Origin: Coriobacteriales bacterium
GTDB taxonomy: Bacteria; Actinomycetota; Coriobacteriia; Coriobacteriales; UBA8131
Reading direction: 5' to 3'
Assembly: GCA_031256575.1 (NCBI GenBank)
Contig: JAIRQI010000124.1
Span: forward strand, 1 to 5,744
Length of the DNA stretch: 5,744 nt
Shown: one piece after another, positions 2,904-5,744 of the stretch
How positions within the stretch are numbered: position 1 is the stretch's first letter
How the letters are laid out: every line of letters begins with the position of its first letter
Notes under the pieces: model-generated
Told to the model about the DNA's origin: nothing
Seen by the model: only the letters and a program-made list of their open reading frames with translations
Database searches by the model: none
Made by a program: the position numbers and the translations under genes

Positions 2904-5744
2904 TCAGGCTTTGGCTAGAGAGTCATCGATCGGTTCGGTCTTGCGGAGAGCGAAAGCCATCGCAATAACTTCCAGCAAGAGAATCAAAGCGTGGACGATA
3001 GTCCAAAAATCTACCAGAGCTATATTTTTGCGGAGGTCTTCGGTGAGGATGAAGAGCACCGCTGCAGCTATGGCTAGGATGACCATTGTCACCAGCCAGG
3101 CTGGCTGGATTGGCTCTGTCTGTGACTGATACGCCTCGCGACTGGCTCTGGCATTGCCGCCTACAGCTCCTTGCGCAGCTCCTTGAGCAGCGCCGCCTGC
3201 GCCACGCGAAGCGCCGCTCGCGCCACCTGTAGCTTGCGACGGCAAGCCGTCATCGCCCGGACGGCGGCGGACAGGAAGCTTGTAAATCACTGCATAAAGC
3301 GCGAGTCCGATACCAACGACCACCAAAGCCAGGTTCATCAGAGCCCAGTAGTCGTTATTTCCAAAGAGGGGCACCTGGCTATCACCAGGCACTATTGTGC
3401 CATCATCGGCCTCGCGCGGTTCCTGGCTGATGTTGTCTAGGTAGTGGATAGCCTGAACAGTGAGGTCAGAGGTGACAGAAGAGAAATCATTGTCCCAGCG
3501 GGTGAAGACAAATCCAGACCGCACTGGCACCGCAGGCGCGGTAGCATTGCTGCCGTGCAGCACCCGCTCGGTCTTCAGCACAGTGCCATCCCAATCGACA
3601 AAGGTAACCGTGTGGGCATTGATTGACCACTGGGCGACATAGATAACGTTGCCGCTGACCGTAGCTGCTCGCTCCGGACTCCAGCCGGTGAACTCCCAGC
3701 CGGCTTCAGCTACCACCTGCGGAGCAGCCGGCGTGGCAGCTCCAGCCAACAAGCCACGGATGGTCTGCGGTGCAAAATTGCCGTGCTGGCCTGGCAGGTA
3801 GGTGACGGAATAGCCAGTGACAACGATAGGCGGCGACTCCACCCTTTGCCAGACAGCATAAAAAGCGGTATTTGCGGTAATCGTAAAACGAGCGCCAGGC
3901 TGATAAGCCACTGAGCCACTCGCCGACAAGGCCCAACCCATGAAACGGTAATCGTCCCGAGCCAGCGTACCGCGACCAAGCACCGTGACCAAGCTACCAC
4001 TGACATACGGGTTGTCATTGTCTACAGGAACAGACCCTAAGGTGCTGCCGTTGCTGTAATAGCTGACTACATATGTGACTGGTGGGTCGACTGCTATCTT
4101 CTCCCAACCGGCATAAAGAGTCTTGGTAGAGCCATATCCCCAAGGGTTAGTAATAACACTTGTGGAGAAGTTCCAGGCTGTTCCGGGCTGGTAGGCCTCC
4201 GCCAAGGAGACGCTTTCATACCAACCCTTGAAGATATAGCCTGAGCGGATTGGGTTACCGGGGTTTCTAAACACTGTATTGCCATCATCCAGTAAACTGA
4301 TAGACAGGCTGACTATCTGAGCCAATGACAATTCATAGTTAGCATCATTCAAGGACAAGGGGTCAATTGCACCCTGGCTGTTGTCACCTTGGCTGTCGTC
4401 GCTCTGGTCATCACTGCTGCCAGCTCTACTGCTGGCACCTTGGTCGTCGTCGCCGTTATCCGGCTCGCCACCTTGCAGCTCAATGCCACCAGTGCTGTCG
4501 CTCGGGTCGCCGCTACCTCCCGGCTCGCCACCCTGCAGCTCGATGCCACCAGTGCCACCACTCGGCTCTCCACCCCGCGAGCTTTTCTCCACATCGCCAG
4601 GTTCATCATCTACCAGGTCGCCTTCAGGAGAATAGCTTTGGCCTATCAAGCCGCCAAAGTAGGCCTGGGTTGAGCCTGCCAGCGGAGTAAAGGGATTCGC
4701 GGGGTCAGCAGCAGAGTCATTCAAGTCGTAGTTGATATATATCAGGTTGCCCTGCCATTGCGCATAGAGATTCACTGACCCGCCTGGCCTGGTGAACTGA
4801 ATCACACTGCCAGCCGACCAGTTTTGCCCTGAGCCGTCCGCTGCTGTGTTCCAGCCGACGAACTGATAGCCAGCCAAGGTCGGCACGGTGGACGGAACCA
4901 ATAGCGCGTCCTTCTCCCCACTACCGATGTCTACAGCCGGGTCGCTGTTGAAGAGGGAAACCAGGTCGCTGGGCAAATTGGCCAGGCTGCCGGCACTGAC
5001 CAGCAGCTGCGGTAGATTAGCCTGGTAGCGCAGGGCGATGACGTCGGTTGAGAAGCCATGCTGGGGGCTGACGATGTTGATTTGCACCGAGTAGTCGTCG
5101 GCCTCGCGCGCCGAGTAGTAGAACTGGTTCAAGCCGTGCAGGCCATCGCCCGCGGGAATCATGAAATGCAGCTCAATCTGCACTGTCTGGCCCGCTTCTA
5201 AGGTCAGCGACTGGCCGAAGTCCAGCAGCACGGCCCGGGTCTGGTCAGCCAGGTTGGCCTGGCTCCAGCTATCCCAGAAACTCGCGGCTTGCAGGTCAAG
5301 GCCACTTGAACCATGGCTTCCGTAAGTCGGCAGGCTATTGCTGGCGTTGGCGTAGTAGATTTGCGGAGTGCCTCTGGTCGCTGTGACCGAGACAAAGGCC
5401 ATATTGCCCGAGCTACCCAGGGGGTCGCTGTCATATGGCAGGATGTCGTAGAGACGGATGTTATCGAGGTCGGTATTGCCGCTGTTGGTCAGGCTGAGGC
5501 GCACATAAAGGTCGCTGCCCGGCTTAGCCGGAACGATGGCCGATGACACATACTGGTCGTTTGTCCAGGCATTTTTGATGGCAGTGCTGACACTCAGCGA
5601 AGGAACTTGCAGGATGCGGATAAGACTGCTGACTAAATCGTAGCTGGCGGCTGTCCCGTTCACGTAATAGCGGTCGTTTGACCCCAAGCCGTAGTTAGCC
5701 GGGCTGCCATTCATGTTGTAGACGGTGTTCAGGTTGTTGTACTT
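2904..5744 (-). CDS. Adhesin-like surface protein with InlB-type repeats, N-terminus outside window
   Basis: The frame is open through the right edge: ten sense codons precede the Met at 5714, which has no ribosome binding site, so the true start is outside. Numbering from that Met, residues ~35-215 form a DUF11-like beta-sandwich (LSLTNSGNTDLDNIRLYDIL). InlB B-repeat/Flg_new-type units follow, with their Trp at 288, 498, 594, 678 and 740 (motifs such as GYQFVGW, ending AQW/AGW/AVW). An acidic Gly/Ser linker (~365-450) splits the first repeat from the rest. The C-terminus has three membrane helices (~790-812, 873-893, 902-923) around a Gly/Ala/Arg-rich loop, with FILTEDL and ALVDFWT motifs. 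From memory this module occurs on large surface proteins of Bacillota and Coriobacteriia. No LPXTG is present. Such proteins bind host or neighbour surfaces; the ligand is unknown. It lies upstream of the effector cassette in the same orientation but appears to be a separate transcript. Confidence 0.9.
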   Translation of the reverse strand, partial: KYNNLNTVYNMNGSPANYGLGSNDRYYVNGTAASYDLVSSLIRILQVPSLSVSTAIKNAWTNDQYVSSAIVPAKPGSDLYVRLSLTNSGNTDLDNIRLYDILPYDSDPLGSSGNMAFVSVTATRGTPQIYYANASNSLPTYGSHGSSGLDLQAASFWDSWSQANLADQTRAVLLDFGQSLTLEAGQTVQIELHFMIPAGDGLHGLNQFYYSAREADDYSVQINIVSPQHGFSTDVIALRYQANLPQLLVSAGSLANLPSDLVSLFNSDPAVDIGSGEKDALLVPSTVPTLAGYQFVGWNTAADGSGQNWSAGSVIQFTRPGGSVNLYAQWQGNLIYINYDLNDSAADPANPFTPLAGSTQAYFGGLIGQSYSPEGDLVDDEPGDVEKSSRGGEPSGGTGGIELQGGEPGGSGDPSDSTGGIELQGGEPDNGDDDQGASSRAGSSDDQSDDSQGDNSQGAIDPLSLNDANYELSLAQIVSLSISLLDDGNTVFRNPGNPIRSGYIFKGWYESVSLAEAYQPGTAWNFSTSVITNPWGYGSTKTLYAGWEKIAVDPPVTYVVSYYSNGSTLGSVPVDNDNPYVSGSLVTVLGRGTLARDDYRFMGWALSASGSVAYQPGARFTITANTAFYAVWQRVESPPIVVTGYSVTYLPGQHGNFAPQTIRGLLAGAATPAAPQVVAEAGWEFTGWSPERAATVSGNVIYVAQWSINAHTVTFVDWDGTVLKTERVLHGSNATAPAVPVRSGFVFTRWDNDFSSVTSDLTVQAIHYLDNISQEPREADDGTIVPGDSQVPLFGNNDYWALMNLALVVVGIGLALYAVIYKLPVRRRPGDDGLPSQATGGASGASRGAGGAAQGAAQGAVGGNARASREAYQSQTEPIQPAWLVTMVILAIAAAVLFILTEDLRKNIALVDFWTIVHALILLLEVIAMAFALRKTEPIDDSLAKA
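4461..4554 (-). repeat. 60-base-period direct repeat in the adhesin linker
   Basis: Two 34-base copies (4461-4494 and 4521-4554) differ at only two positions. They encode the same peptide, GGIELQGGEP, twice in the acidic Gly/Ser-rich linker. A degenerate third unit follows near 4560. Near-identity at the DNA level suggests recent slippage or duplication in a length-variable spacer. Confidence 0.8.

Noticed and set aside
4461..4554. CRISPR-like repeat
   Set aside because: Only two copies at a 60-base period, in frame within a coding gene and encoding a repeated peptide.
3444..5546. Several 60-107 codon frames on both strands inside the adhesin gene
   Set aside because: They are compositional shadows of a GC-rich, low-complexity gene, rich in Arg/Ser/Cys/His, with no start signals of their own.
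5712..5714. ATG at 5714 as the true start of the adhesin
   Set aside because: The frame is open for ten more codons to the window edge, there is no ribosome binding site and no signal peptide follows, so the gene begins outside.

Overview
The window reads as accessory DNA from a Gram-positive bacterium, most likely a Bacillota (Firmicutes) anaerobe. The reasons are strong AGGAGG-type ribosome binding sites, a lipobox lipoprotein, a large surface protein with InlB-type B-repeats, and a compact operon of helical proteins resembling type VII secretion (T7SS/Esx) substrates. No housekeeping gene is visible, so the taxonomic placement is soft. Every gene I support is on the minus strand; transcription runs from the right edge to the left edge.

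Right half (2904 to beyond 5744): the 3' portion of a large adhesin-like gene whose start lies outside the window. It encodes a DUF11-like beta-sandwich, five InlB/Flg_new-type repeats split by an acidic Gly/Ser linker, and a three-helix membrane module at the C-terminus in place of an LPXTG signal.

Middle (2532-2903): a gene-free strip that is not empty. It carries a decayed copy of the last ~30 codons of the lipoprotein gene found at the left of the window, the decayed start of a second small gene, and a good extended -10 promoter facing left with a dyad in its spacer.

Left half (1-2531): a tight cassette transcribed from that promoter. It holds a 91-aa small helical protein (WXG100/Lap-like partner), a 502-aa protein with a helical WLG-containing head and a glycine-zipper segment near its C-terminus (candidate secreted effector), and a 190-aa lipoprotein (candidate immunity protein). 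These are followed by the start of a coiled-coil gene cut by the window edge. Spacings are 15, 2 and 57 bases, with translational coupling signals.

The main observation is that the junction 'lipoprotein 3' end / spacer / coiled-coil gene start' occurs twice, intact at about 71-268 and decayed at about 2635-2848, flanking the effector cassette as direct repeats about 2.57 kb apart. This suggests a tandemly duplicating or exchanging polymorphic toxin-immunity array beside a surface adhesin. The toxin and immunity assignments are inferences from architecture and gene order, not from a recognised catalytic domain.
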